Assembly (NCBI RefSeq): GCF_004963255.1
Contig: NZ_SUGA01000049.1
Coordinates: 1-35,261, forward strand
DNA from: Mesorhizobium sp.
Lineage (GTDB): Bacteria > Pseudomonadota > Alphaproteobacteria > Rhizobiales > Rhizobiaceae
Direction: 5' to 3'
DNA: 35,261 nucleotides
A program made the position numbers and the translations under genes. Positions 23,776-31,468 of this stretch are shown one piece after another. The notes below the pieces were generated by a model. That model saw only the letters and a program-made list of their open reading frames with translations. It had not been told where the DNA came from and ran no database searches. Numbering within the stretch: the first letter of the stretch is position 1; each line of letters begins with the position of its first letter.

Positions 23776-25203
23776 TCAGGCTCTGCAGCGCTCCCTCCGA
23801 CCGCTGGCAAACGCAATCGCCACCGCGACCACGACCAACCCCGCAGCCACTGCAAAGGTCATTGCCATCCCATGCGCGACGGCCGCCGGGGCCGCCGCCG
23901 CGATATCTCTCGTCCCCACGGCGAAGGCGAACACCGCCCCCATCACCGCCGTGCCGGTGACGAGGCCGAGATTGCGCGAGAGGCTGAGCATGCCCGACAC
24001 CACGCCGCGCTCGCTTCTGTCGACATCGGCCATGACGGCGGTGTTGTTGGCGGCCTGGAACAGTTGGTAGCCCGGCGTCAGCACGGCGATCGCCGCCGCG
24101 TAGCCGGCAACGCCGAAGAGGCTCGGGAGCGCTGTGAGCGCGGCGCAGCCGGTGACCATCAGGGCAAGGCCGGCGATAACCATCGCGGTGGCCCCGAGCC
24201 GGTCCACGATACGCCCGGCAATGACGCCGCAGACCGCCGAGACCACGGGGCCGATCGACAGCACGGCCCCGGTCGCCGCTTCGCTCAGGCCCAGCGCCCG
24301 CGACAGGAAGAACGGACCGACGACCAGCGTGGCCATCATCACCGTCGAGACCAGCGCATTCATGGCGAGGCTCGGCGCCAGTACCCTGTCGCGCAGGAGC
24401 GCGAGCTTGACCAGGGGCGACGCCACCTTGGCTTCGGCGAGGACGAACAGCGCCGCGCCGGCCGCGGCCGCGCCGAGCAGCGCCGCGTTGAGGCCGCCGA
24501 AATGGCCGCGCCCTATGGTCATGGCCAGCGCATAGGCGCCGAGCGTGGCGGCGAGCAGCAGCGTGCCGGGTACATCGAAGCGGGCCTTCGCGCCCGCCGC
24601 CTGGCGCGGGATGCTTGCCGCTGGAAGGAAGCGCCAGGCGGCGAGCAGCGCGGCGCCCCCCAGCGCGGCGTTGACCAGGAAGATCGAGCGCCAGCCGAGA
24701 GCGGCGATCAGCACGCCGCCGAGCGAGGGGCCGAGCGCCGTGCCGATCGCCGACATGGTGCCGAGCAGGCCCATGGCGCTGCCGGTGCGTTCCCTCGGCA
24801 CCGTCTCGCCGACGACGGCTATCGTCAGCGCCATCATTACGGCCGCGCCCAGCCCCTGCACGGCGCGCGCGGCGATCAGCAGCGCCAGCGACGGCGCAAG
24901 TGCTGCGGCAAACGAGGCGGCGCTGAATAGCGCCAGGCCAGCGATCAGCAGCAGCCGGCGGCCGACGAGATCGCCGAGGCGCCCGACGCTGACGATCAGC
25001 GCGGTGATGGCGAGCAGATAGGCAAGCACCACCCATTGCACCGCCGGAAAGGACGCGGCGAAGACCACGCTCAGCGTCGGCAGCGCGACATTGGCGATGC
25101 TGGTGGCGAGCGAGGAGACCAGCATGGCCAGAGACAGGCTGGCCAGCGCGCCCGCCGTCGATTGGGTTGCGGGCGCGGCGCGGGTCTCGGCAATATCGGC
25201 CAT
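23776..25203 (-). CDS. MFS efflux transporter, DHA2 (EmrB/QacA) type
   Basis: This 475-residue inner-membrane drug/proton antiporter-like carrier shows about 12-14 hydrophobic segments. Typical DHA2 motifs are visible: SSLATSIANVALPTLS in TM1, VGRLGDLVGRRLLLIAG (motif A), ARAVQGLGAAVMMALT (motif B region) and GTALGPSLGGVLIAALGWRSIFLVN (motif C, the antiporter signature). Substrate is unknown but export of a toxic organic compound is the usual role. GGAGAAG precedes the ATG at 25203. It is divergent from a LysR gene across 134 bases that hold a perfect palindrome, so LysR control is likely. Confidence 0.9.
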   Translation of the reverse strand: MADIAETRAAPATQSTAGALASLSLAMLVSSLATSIANVALPTLSVVFAASFPAVQWVVLAYLLAITALIVSVGRLGDLVGRRLLLIAGLALFSAASFAAALAPSLALLIAARAVQGLGAAVMMALTIAVVGETVPRERTGSAMGLLGTMSAIGTALGPSLGGVLIAALGWRSIFLVNAALGGAALLAAWRFLPAASIPRQAAGAKARFDVPGTLLLAATLGAYALAMTIGRGHFGGLNAALLGAAAAGAALFVLAEAKVASPLVKLALLRDRVLAPSLAMNALVSTVMMATLVVGPFFLSRALGLSEAATGAVLSIGPVVSAVCGVIAGRIVDRLGATAMVIAGLALMVTGCAALTALPSLFGVAGYAAAIAVLTPGYQLFQAANNTAVMADVDRSERGVVSGMLSLSRNLGLVTGTAVMGAVFAFAVGTRDIAAAAPAAVAHGMAMTFAVAAGLVVVAVAIAFASGRRERCRA

Positions 25204-25275
25204 GATGTCTTCTCCGTCGGGTGAAATGCGCCGGGAAGATAGGCGTCCAGCCGATATAGCGGAACGCGCAGCATT

Positions 25276-25292
25276 TGCACTTGATCAGTGCA
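25276..25292. promoter_or_regulatory. Palindromic LysR operator between efflux and lysR genes
   Basis: TGCACTTGATCAGTGCA has perfect 6-bp arms (TGCACT/AGTGCA) around TGATC and fits the T-N11-A style of LysR sites. It is central in the divergent region and overlaps the first codons of a longer LysR frame (start 25275), which argues for the later ATG at 25338. Confidence 0.65.
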
Positions 25293-25337
25293 CGAAACGC
25301 CATGTCATTGAGCGACAACCATGCTACGGTTGCGCTT

Positions 25338-26246
25338 ATGTCGCGACCCGATCTCAACCTGCTCGTCACGCTGGATGTGCTGCTTGCCGAAGGCAGCGTC
25401 GCCAGGGCAGCGCGGCGGCTGAAGCTCAGTCCTTCGGCGATGAGCCGGGCGCTGGCGAGGCTGCGCGAGGCGACCGGCGATCCGCTTCTGGTGCGCGCCG
25501 GGCGAGGCCTCGTGCCGACGCCGCGCGCCATCGCGCTAGGCGCGGAGGTCGGCCGGCTGGTCAAGGAGGCGCAAGCGATGCTGCGGCCTGCCGAGCGGCT
25601 CGACCTCGCACGGCTCAACCGCAGCTTCACGCTGCGCAACAGCGACGGCTTCGTCGAGAATTTCGGCCCGGCGCTGCTGGCCCGCGCGGCTGAGGAAGCG
25701 CCGGGCGTGCAATTGCGCTTCGTGCCCAAGCCCGACAAGGACAGCGGCCCGATGCGCGAGGGAGCGGTCGACCTGGAGACCGGCGTGATCGGCACCACGA
25801 CCGGGCCGGAGGTGCGCAGCCAGACGCTGTTCCGCGACCGCTTCGTCGGCGTCGCGCGGGCCGGCCATCCTTTAAGCGAAGGCCGCATGACCGCCGCCCG
25901 CTTCGCGGCCGGCCGCCACATATTGATCTCGCGGCGCGGGCTCGATCGCGGCCCGGTGGACGACGCGCTGGAGCTCGCCGGACTGATGCGGACGATCGCG
26001 ACCGTCGTCGGCGGCTTCGCCGAGGCGCTGGCGCTGGCGCGCGGCTCGGACCTCATCGCCACGGTGCCGGAGCGCTATACGGGCACGCTGCGCGAGGGCC
26101 TGTTCACCTTCACGCTGCCGGTCAGGCTTGCCCCGCTGACGATCTCGCTGTTGTGGCATCCGAGGCTAGACGCCGATCCGGCGCATCGCTGGCTGCGGGA
26201 GCTGGTAAAGGAGGTGTGTGGCGGGGTGCGTAGTCCCGGCCCCTGA
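25338..26246 (+). CDS. LysR family transcriptional regulator
   Basis: This 302-residue regulator begins SRPDLNLLVTLDVLLAEGSV, with the winged helix-turn-helix ARAARRLKLSPSAMSRALAR and LREATGDPLLVRAGRG, then LVPTPRA, as in the NodD/PcpR-like LysR subgroup. The substrate-binding domain follows (about 92-295). The start at 25338 is chosen because the longer frame from 25275 crosses the operator. It is divergent from the DHA2 efflux gene and presumably controls it in response to the exported compound or a related molecule. Confidence 0.88.
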   Translation: MSRPDLNLLVTLDVLLAEGSVARAARRLKLSPSAMSRALARLREATGDPLLVRAGRGLVPTPRAIALGAEVGRLVKEAQAMLRPAERLDLARLNRSFTLRNSDGFVENFGPALLARAAEEAPGVQLRFVPKPDKDSGPMREGAVDLETGVIGTTTGPEVRSQTLFRDRFVGVARAGHPLSEGRMTAARFAAGRHILISRRGLDRGPVDDALELAGLMRTIATVVGGFAEALALARGSDLIATVPERYTGTLREGLFTFTLPVRLAPLTISLLWHPRLDADPAHRWLRELVKEVCGGVRSPGP

Positions 26247-26349
26247 GCGGGATTGACGCGGCGAGGTACCAACCATGCGCTGCCGGGAACTTCTTTAACG
26301 TTAGCCTTTACTAACGTATAATACACGCAAGAAAAATCGGACCATGCAT

Positions 26350-26375
26350 GGAACCCGTCGCATGGTCAGCGCGTT
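26350..26375 (+). promoter_or_regulatory. EcfG-type promoter for the zinc-finger protein
   Basis: GGAAC (26350-26354), 17 bases, CGTT (26372-26375): full consensus. Transcription would start near 26384. This makes the ATG at 26348, which lies upstream of the -35 box, unusable from this promoter and points to the TTG at 26408. Confidence 0.7.
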
Positions 26376-26407
26376 GCCGGGCGCTTTTGAAACAGCCGGA
26401 GGCTCGC

Positions 26408-26611
26408 TTGAGCGAATTCAGGAAGTTCGCCTGCCCCCGGTGCCTGGGCGCCGGCAAGGTGTTCGAGTGTGAAAAGCAGGTGGCGTCGAAAGGGTCATGC
26501 TGTCCCTCGGGCACATTGCGCGACAGTTGCCCCGGACAACGGGTTTCCTGCCAGGCCTGCAACGGAACCGGCCTGCGCGGCTACGGCGCACCTCCTCTTT
26601 TGCAGGACTGA
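26408..26611 (+). CDS. Small zinc-finger protein with two DnaJ-type CxxCxGxG motifs
   Basis: This 67-residue protein starts at TTG, with GGAGG five bases upstream and an EcfG-type promoter about 24 bases before that. An alternative ATG at 26348 would add 20 residues but lies upstream of the promoter's -35 box. The product starts MSEFRKFACPRCLGAGKVFE and has CPRCLGAG (Cys9, Cys12) and CQACNGTG (Cys48, Cys51), the paired motif that makes one zinc centre in the DnaJ cysteine-rich domain, plus a Cys-rich middle (GSCCPSG, DSCPGQ). There is no J domain. A stress-induced zinc-binding or redox-sensing small protein is plausible; no named family is known to me. Confidence 0.65.
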   Translation: MSEFRKFACPRCLGAGKVFECEKQVASKGSCCPSGTLRDSCPGQRVSCQACNGTGLRGYGAPPLLQD

Positions 26612-26617
26612 GCCGCT

Positions 26618-26740
26618 TCAGGCGCTGGCGCCGCCCATCAGCGCGGCGACCAGGGTCGCCAGGAAGACAAGCAGCCCCAATGCGACCCGGTCCAGCCACC
26701 CGCGCCGTCTGGCAAGGATCTCGAACAACCGATCGGCCAT
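26618..26740 (-). CDS. 40-residue single-span membrane peptide
   Basis: This small frame encodes MADRLFEILARRRGWLDRVA followed by a hydrophobic span (LGLLVFLATLVAALMGG) and a short ASA end. GGGGGAAG precedes the ATG by about 5 bases, a strong ribosome site. A positively charged amphipathic N-terminal helix and one TM segment are typical of small inner-membrane proteins. It converges on the zinc-finger gene, with only 6 bases between the two stop codons. It is not recognised as a family and could be missed by length-limited gene finders. Confidence 0.6.
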   Translation of the reverse strand: MADRLFEILARRRGWLDRVALGLLVFLATLVAALMGGASA

Positions 26741-27315
26741 CGCAACTTCCCCCATTCGCTTGCACGACATTCTACCATGCATTTCATGAGAACATGATGA
26801 AATGGCTCACAGAGCCTTCGATGCCGCTTCAAGGAAAATCGGCCGCTGCCGGTCGCCCGATGCCGCGCTGCCAAATGCACCCAAAAAAAGTCGGGGTCGA
26901 AGGGACAGTCGGCCTGGCGAAAAATCAGCTTATTCAAGCGGATACGCATATATGTGCGGCGCGGCATGCTGGACATCGGAAATGCCCGGAATTCCGCCAT
27001 TTCATGGCTCTTCGCCTTGACCCCAGCATGACTGCCAAGCGTGCTTAGGGCGCAAAAAGGCGGCTAAAAAGGCGCTTCTGGAGCCCTCGCCGGCGGCGTT
27101 GACAGGGCACCGCGCCAATGGCAATCCGCAAGCACTGGTCACGCCATGACCGTTGCTGTTGGGGACGGACGGGGTTTCAGCAGCTTGGCGGCGGCGCCGG
27201 ACGGGCGGGCACCTGCGCAGTGTACCGCCCGCTCCTGGCCGGTCCCGGATTCCAGTTCTGCCGCTGCTTGCAACGTAACCGATCGCGCTTGCGCGCCGGG
27301 AATGACACAGGACAA
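26741..27315. other. 575-base stretch without a confident gene
   Basis: Short frames exist on both strands (for example plus 26797-27048 and minus 26810-27000) but show no family content or convincing ribosome sites. The part 26800-27050 is more AT-rich than its surroundings, with an A7 run and CATATATG. No promoter consensus or RNA fold was convincing. It may be decayed coding sequence. Confidence 0.4.
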
Positions 27316-28245
27316 TTAGCCGGCATGCTGCAGCCAATGGCGGTCGAACACGTCGAGGATGGCGCGGAACTCGGACGGGGGGATCTGGTTGACGCCGCCA
27401 TCACCGTCGGCGCTGAGGAATTGGCCGAGTTGGCGGTCGACCGCTTCCGGGTGCTCCATGACGACGCCGAGGCTTGCCAGGTCGGCGGCGATCGAGATGC
27501 CGGGCGGCAGGGGGCCCCATTGTTCGGCGGCCGGCGCATCGCGCAGGCGCACCAACAGGATCCTGGTGAGCGAGGGCTGCGGTTCCGGGGCGAAGATGGC
27601 GGTGCCGACCATATAGCCGCCGAGGACGCTCACCGGCTGCGTATGTGGGAACAGGCAAAGGAAGGACTGCGCCTCGCCGCCCACCTCCTTCAGATGCAGA
27701 TAGAGGCTGCGCTTTGCCGGCGTGACCGGCCCGGAGAACTGCAACTGCCCGGTCGGCGATGTCTCGCGATATATGGCGGTGAAGGCATGCGCACCCGGCC
27801 CCGCCTCGATCACCAGGCGGCCCCTGATGAGCTGGCCGCGATAATAAGGCGACCAGGCTCTAGTGTACCACGCATAGGTCCCGGCGAGCGCCAGTCCGAT
27901 GCCTCTGTCGTCATGCCCGGGCGAGGCAGCGGAGTGCGCGTGGGCGCGGCGTTCGAGCTCCGCCACGCCGATGCCGTGGCGGGCCGCGATGGCGGACGCG
28001 AAGCTCGGCAGATCGCTCTCGGCGATCCAGGCGCCGGGCTGCTCGAGGCGCAGCACTTTCGCCCAATCGTCGTAGACGCTTTGCTCGCGCGGATGAGCCC
28101 GGCCCTGCAGCCACTTGTCGGCGCGGCCGAGATCGAATGCCGTTCTCGCATTGACGGAACGGAACGCCGCCGCGAGATCCTTGCGGGTGACGGTGCCGAG
28201 CAGCGCCGATGTCAGCCGCAGCTTCTGGGCGATATGTTGTGCCAT
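27316..28245 (-). CDS. Unrecognised 309-residue protein, HTH-like N-terminus
   Basis: This 309-residue soluble protein is not recognised by name. The N-terminal 90 residues (LTSALLGTVTRKDLAAAFRS, FDLGRADKWLQGRAHPREQS, YDDWAKVLRL) are helical and look like a helix-turn-helix or short DNA-binding module. The remainder is mixed alpha/beta, with GLALAGTYAWYTRAWSPYYR, then RGQLIRGRLVIEAGPG, a LYLHLKEVGGEAQSFLCLFP stretch and LTRILLVRLRDAPAAEQWGP. That is compatible with a sensory or ligand-binding domain. GAGGGGGG lies 5 bases before the ATG, so the frame extending to 28443 is rejected. No neighbour shares its strand. It may be a ligand-responsive regulator, which is inference. Confidence 0.7.
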   Translation of the reverse strand: MAQHIAQKLRLTSALLGTVTRKDLAAAFRSVNARTAFDLGRADKWLQGRAHPREQSVYDDWAKVLRLEQPGAWIAESDLPSFASAIAARHGIGVAELERRAHAHSAASPGHDDRGIGLALAGTYAWYTRAWSPYYRGQLIRGRLVIEAGPGAHAFTAIYRETSPTGQLQFSGPVTPAKRSLYLHLKEVGGEAQSFLCLFPHTQPVSVLGGYMVGTAIFAPEPQPSLTRILLVRLRDAPAAEQWGPLPPGISIAADLASLGVVMEHPEAVDRQLGQFLSADGDGGVNQIPPSEFRAILDVFDRHWLQHAG

Positions 28246-28654
28246 CGAAGCCCCCCTCGGACCCCATGCCCTTCCGAGAATCATGCCTGGCCGTGGCCGC
28301 CCCCGGGGCACGGCGTCGACTCGTGATGATACGCATGGTCGCGACGCTGCGCGCCGGACTTTCGTCCTGCGCCCGACGTCCGGTGCTCTGATCTTCCACA
28401 GGTCGATGCCGTGGAAATTCCGCAGAATTCCACGCCGTTCCACACGCCCGCCCTTTGCCGCCGGGGAGCCGGCGCTAAGCTCGCATCGGGCAAGGGGCAG
28501 ACCGTCATGAAAAACGCGCTGAATGTGGGCTTGAGCACGTCATCCCCTTCCTTCGCAGAGCTGTGACACGCTCGATTTCGAGCGACGGCGAATCCCGGCC
28601 CAAAGCCGGCGACGAGCAAACCGTATTGCCACCTCATCCTGGAGGAATGTTCAG
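28246..28654. other. 409-base stretch without a gene
   Basis: This divergent intergenic region separates the 309-residue protein from the small membrane protein gene. It has short inverted repeats such as GCTCGATTTCGAGC near 28570 and GTGGAAATTCCGC near 28410, but no EcfG consensus and no coding frame that I can support. Confidence 0.4.
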
Positions 28655-28897
28655 ATGACCTCGACCACCTCTTCGACACTCACCTTCGTCTTGTTTGTTT
28701 CGGGATGCATAGCGCTGGCGCTGCTGTTCATCAACGCGCCGCAGGGGGAATTCCAGTCGAAATACGTCAAGGCAACGCCCGCCACGCAAGGAGCGTCGCC
28801 CACGCGCATAGACATCGACAACGACGCGCATGCGATACGCTTCTATATCGACGGCAAGCAGGTCGCGCTGCTCGACGCATCCGGCTTCAAGCCATGA
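28655..28897 (+). CDS. Small membrane-anchored hypothetical protein (80 aa)
   Basis: This 80-residue protein has a Ser/Thr-rich start (MTSTTSSTLTF) and one hydrophobic span (VLFVSGCIALALLFINA) that probably anchors it in the inner membrane. A small outer part (RIDIDNDAHAIRFYIDGKQV) looks like two beta hairpins. GGAGG lies 9 bases before the ATG. It is followed 31 bases later by another small exported protein, so they form a likely operon. No named family is recognised. Confidence 0.7.
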   Translation: MTSTTSSTLTFVLFVSGCIALALLFINAPQGEFQSKYVKATPATQGASPTRIDIDNDAHAIRFYIDGKQVALLDASGFKP

Positions 28898-28928
28898 GGA
28901 GGCCGCAGAACAGGAAAGGAAACCTGCC

Positions 28929-29165
28929 ATGAAGATCGTCCTATCCGCGCTGACGGCGCTTCTCGTCTCGGTCGCGCTGACGCAAGGCGCCGGGGCCAAG
29001 ACGAAAATCGTGGTGACCGAAAAAAAGGCCGCCACGACAACCGGCAAGCATCGGCCGCCGCTCGATGAGACGGCAACCGGCGGCATCCAGCCCTTGGCCG
29101 GCCAGACGCCGAAGACCGCGGATCCGGGCCAGGCCTATCCGGAGGCGCTGGACCTGCCCTTCTAG
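28929..29165 (+). CDS. Small exported hypothetical protein (78 aa)
   Basis: This 78-residue protein has a Sec signal peptide (MKIVLSALTALLVSVALTQG, cleavage after GAGA near residue 24). The mature chain is short and unstructured-looking: Lys/Thr-rich (KTKIVVTEKKAATTTGKHRP), then Pro-rich with GGIQPLAGQTPKTADPG. AGGAAAGGAAACC precedes the ATG. It is the second gene of the pair begun at 28655. No function is known; a periplasmic location is the only safe statement. Confidence 0.7.
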   Translation: MKIVLSALTALLVSVALTQGAGAKTKIVVTEKKAATTTGKHRPPLDETATGGIQPLAGQTPKTADPGQAYPEALDLPF

Positions 29166-29436
29166 GGCAATTGCAGGGAACGCGCCCGGCGGTGCGGGTC
29201 GGCAACCGCCCTAAACCGATGGCGGCCACCCGGGATCGGCGAGGAAAAGCAGTGGGCGAACCCCAGCCAACAGCTACCCGGCCAGCCTGAGGGCTGGGAG
29301 CTTAGCGCCGCCGGCGGGGCGGCCTCTGCCCTCGCGCGGATTGCGATGCGGTCGGCGCGCGCCAAGCGCGCGGCTTGACCAGGCGATGGCCGGCGCGATA
29401 GGCGGGCGCAGGCCATCCGATTGATGAAAGACCGCC

Positions 29437-29658
29437 ATGACCGACCCTATCGTGAAAGACAGCAACGGCACGCCGCTGAAGGATGGCGACTCCGTGACGC
29501 TGATCAAGGACCTCAAGGTCAAGGGCACGTCCGAGACGATCAAGCGCGGCACGCTGGTGAAGAACATCCGCCTCAACGGCAATCCCGGCGAGATCGAATG
29601 CAACACCAAGCAGGTCAAGGGCCTGGTGCTGAAGACGGAGTTCCTGAAGAAGGCGTGA
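29437..29658 (+). CDS. PhnA (YjdM) C-terminal domain protein
   Basis: This 73-residue protein starts MTDPIVKDSNGTPLKDGDSV and continues TLIKDLKVKG, then IKRGTLVKNIRL and IECNTKQVKGLVLKTEFLKK. That is the C-terminal domain of the PhnA/YjdM family, an SH3-like beta barrel. The N-terminal zinc ribbon of E. coli PhnA (about 110 residues in all) is absent, as in many short rhizobial members. Despite its name, the family's role in phosphonate use is doubtful. GAAAG lies before the ATG, and TTGACC about 17 bases before GATAGG at 29372-29401 is a possible promoter. The gene stands alone. Confidence 0.8.
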   Translation: MTDPIVKDSNGTPLKDGDSVTLIKDLKVKGTSETIKRGTLVKNIRLNGNPGEIECNTKQVKGLVLKTEFLKKA

Positions 29659-29750
29659 TTGCCGGGGCCAATCTCCCCTTATGTTGCACTGCGTTAGATT
29701 TGTTGCGTTGCGATATCGGCGCATAGGGCCGAGGCTTTGCCTCAGGCGGG

Positions 29751-29779
29751 ATACGAACGAGCATTCACGAGGTTCGTAT
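29751..29779. repeat. 8-bp inverted repeat before the acyltransferase remnant
   Basis: ATACGAAC (29751-29758) is perfectly inverted as GTTCGTAT (29772-29779) around 13 bases, just before the GTG at 29782 of the acyltransferase pseudogene. It may be a regulator site left from the intact gene. Confidence 0.45.
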
Positions 29780-29781
29780 TC

Positions 29782-30520
29782 GTGTCAGCATCGGCGCAGG
29801 ATTTCCGACCCGATATTGACGGGTTGCGGGCGGTGGCCGTGGCGGGCGTCGTGGCCTGCCATTTCGGCTTGGCGCTGCCGGGCGGCTTTGCCAGGGTCGT
29901 CTTCGTCATCTCGGGCCTCGTCTCTTTCATCCTCTGCGCCTGGCTGACGAGCGTTTCGCAGCCCTGGGCCTTCTACTTCTCGCCGCTGCGCGCATGGGAA
30001 TTTGCCGCCGGCGGCCTCGCATCGATGGCGCCGGCGCGGCTTTTGCAGGAGCGTCCGCTGCTGGGGCGGGCGTTGAGCCTGGCCGGCCTGGCGATGATCG
30101 GGGCCGCTTATCTCGCCTTCAGCGAGGACGCTCCCTTCCCCGGCTTTCTGGCGCTTCTGCCTGTCGCCGGCACGGTCCTTCTGCTCAAGGCGGGAGCGGC
30201 CGGCGCCAGGGACGGCTATTCACCCGATTCCAGGCGGAATTGGGTGAATGCCGCCCTGGCGCTGTCGCCCTTGCAGTGGATAGGCAGGCTCTCCTGTTCG
30301 ATCCATCTCTGGCATTGGCCGGTCATCGTCTATGCCGCTGGCGCCGGAGCTGACGCCCATCGAGCGGCTTTATTGCCTCGCGCTGACGCTGGCGCTGCCC
30401 ACCCTCGCCTGCCGCCTTATCGAGAACCCGATCCGTCGCAACGGCTGGCTGATGGCCAATGCGGCGCGGGCGCCGGTGCCGGTCCTCCTCCTGACCGGCA
30501 CCGGCGTCGCAGCCGCCCAT
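29782..30520 (+). pseudogene. Decayed acyltransferase 3 (OafA/YrhL-like) gene
   Basis: The frame opens with DFRPDIDGLRAVAVAGVVAC, the diagnostic start of acyltransferase 3 proteins, and soon reaches VVFVISG. It then jumps directly to AWLTSVSQPWAFYFSPLRAW and EFAAGGLAS, which in intact proteins lies well over 100 residues later, so a large in-frame internal deletion is inferred. The sequence continues to SIHLWHWPVIVYA, where a frameshift near 30330-30350 moves it to another frame: ELTPIERLYCLALTLALPTL, then CRLIENPIRRNGW. No C-terminal domain follows; a family B repeat begins soon after. The gene would once have acylated an envelope polysaccharide. Confidence 0.8.
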
Positions 30521-30680
30521 GGCTCGCCTTCCGCGACCAGCACCATATGGCCACGCCCTTCGCGGATCGCTGGAGCCGGAAGTGGAGAAAAAGGGTGGTG
30601 TCGAAGGTGGTAGGGCGACGACGCCCACGCGTTCATGGCAGCCTGGCGCATGCATTGTCCAACGTGGCGCTGGTCGACCC
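30521..30680. other. Non-coding stretch after the acyltransferase remnant
   Basis: Together with the repeats up to 30906 this forms a gap of almost 390 bases. The open frames here are continuations of the decayed acyltransferase gene and carry no family signal. Confidence 0.4.
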
Positions 30681-30802
30681 CCACTCCGTCTCGGCTTCGC
30701 CGAGCCACCTCTCACCCGATCGACGGGGTAGAGGAAAGGCGCCCTTCCTTTCCCTCCGGAGGGGGGAAAGGTGGCGCTGCGAAGCAGCGACGGATTGGGG
30801 GA
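30681..30802. repeat. Family B palindromic repeat, degenerate copy 3
   Basis: CACTCCGTCTCGGCTTCGCC, then GAGCCACCTCTCACCC, is the reverse complement of the family B left arm (GAGAGGTGGCTCGGCGAAGCC). A less similar partner follows at about 30745-30802 (CCCTCCGGAGGGGGGAAAGG...GCGACGGATTGGGG). It lies just beyond the acyltransferase remnant. Confidence 0.65.
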
Positions 30803-30871
30803 ACCACGTGGCAATCAAGCCGAGGCGTGATCAGTCACGCAAGCCACGGAAGATGTGGGCATAGGATAGGC

Positions 30872-30902
30872 GCAAGGGGGAGATCAGCAGTTCCGGCGCC
30901 GC
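30872..30902. repeat. Family A partial repeat
   Basis: AGGGGGAGATCAGCAGTTCCGGCGCCG is nearly the same as the right half of the element at 10757-10800. It lies immediately downstream of the cupin gene's stop codon. Confidence 0.55.
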
Positions 30903-30906
30903 CCCC

Positions 30907-31260
30907 CTACCCCAGCACAACCACAAAATGCTTGGTCACCGGCTCGAGGATCTTCCAGGTGCCCTTGAAATCCGCCTCGACGACGAAGGCGTCGCCGGGG
31001 CCGACTTCGACCGGCTCGCCGCGGTCGGGCGTGATGATGATGCGGCCGGCGATCATGTGGACGAATTCATAATCGGTGTAGGTGGCATGGTAGGTGCCGG
31101 GCGAGGCGCGCCATGTGCCGGACATCACCTTGCCGTCCTCGGTGGTGTGCTGGACGGCCGTCTGCATGGTCGGCGAGCCTTCGACCGCGATCCAGCCCGG
31201 CAGGTCGCCGCCATCGGCATGCTCGACGGGGCCGAATTTGAGGATGGTGGGTCTGGTCAT
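30907..31260 (-). CDS. Cupin domain protein (cupin_3/EutQ-like)
   Basis: This 117-residue single-domain cupin begins MTRPTILKFGPVEHADGG. The beta-barrel motifs are TWRASPGTYHATYTDYEFVH, then MIAGRIIITPDRGEPVEVGPGD and AFVVEADFKGTWKILEPVTK. That is the order of cupin_3 (DUF861) small proteins, where the second motif is PGDAFVVEADFKGTW. The metal ligands are incomplete for a classical cupin enzyme, so a sugar- or small molecule-binding role is possible. GGAG lies 6 bases before the ATG. It is not linked to another gene on its strand; the RiPP-like peptide upstream is closed off by a strong terminator. Confidence 0.85.
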   Translation of the reverse strand: MTRPTILKFGPVEHADGGDLPGWIAVEGSPTMQTAVQHTTEDGKVMSGTWRASPGTYHATYTDYEFVHMIAGRIIITPDRGEPVEVGPGDAFVVEADFKGTWKILEPVTKHFVVVLG

Positions 31261-31427
31261 CGCGTGCTCCTGGTTCGCCGGAATTGGCTGGCGACGGCAT
31301 AGCCGATGATGGCATGCGTTGCACGCGGCGATACGACAGCGGGAGGCGATGTGGCGACGGATGCCTGCGGCTTCAACGCGCGGCTGAAATCCAGCGGGTT
31401 CACATCCGCCGCGCTGCATCCGGAATA

Positions 31428-31453
31428 AAAAGCCCGCCGGATGGCGGGCTTTT
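31428..31453 (-). terminator. Strong intrinsic terminator after the 29-residue peptide
   Basis: AAAAGCCCGCC (31428-31438) and GGCGGGCTTTT (31443-31453) make a perfect 11-bp stem with a four-base loop, with A- and T-tracts on both sides, so it can work in either direction. On the minus strand it ends transcription 15 bases after the stop of the 29-residue peptide gene, which itself shows that this short unit is transcribed. Confidence 0.85.
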
Positions 31454-31468
31454 CGGTTTCCGGCCGGA

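Noticed and set aside
29166..29436. EcfG-type promoter at GGAAC near 29176
   Set aside because: No CGTT is found 16-17 bases downstream; a sigma-70-like TTGACC/GATAGG pair closer to the PhnA-domain gene is a better, though weak, candidate.
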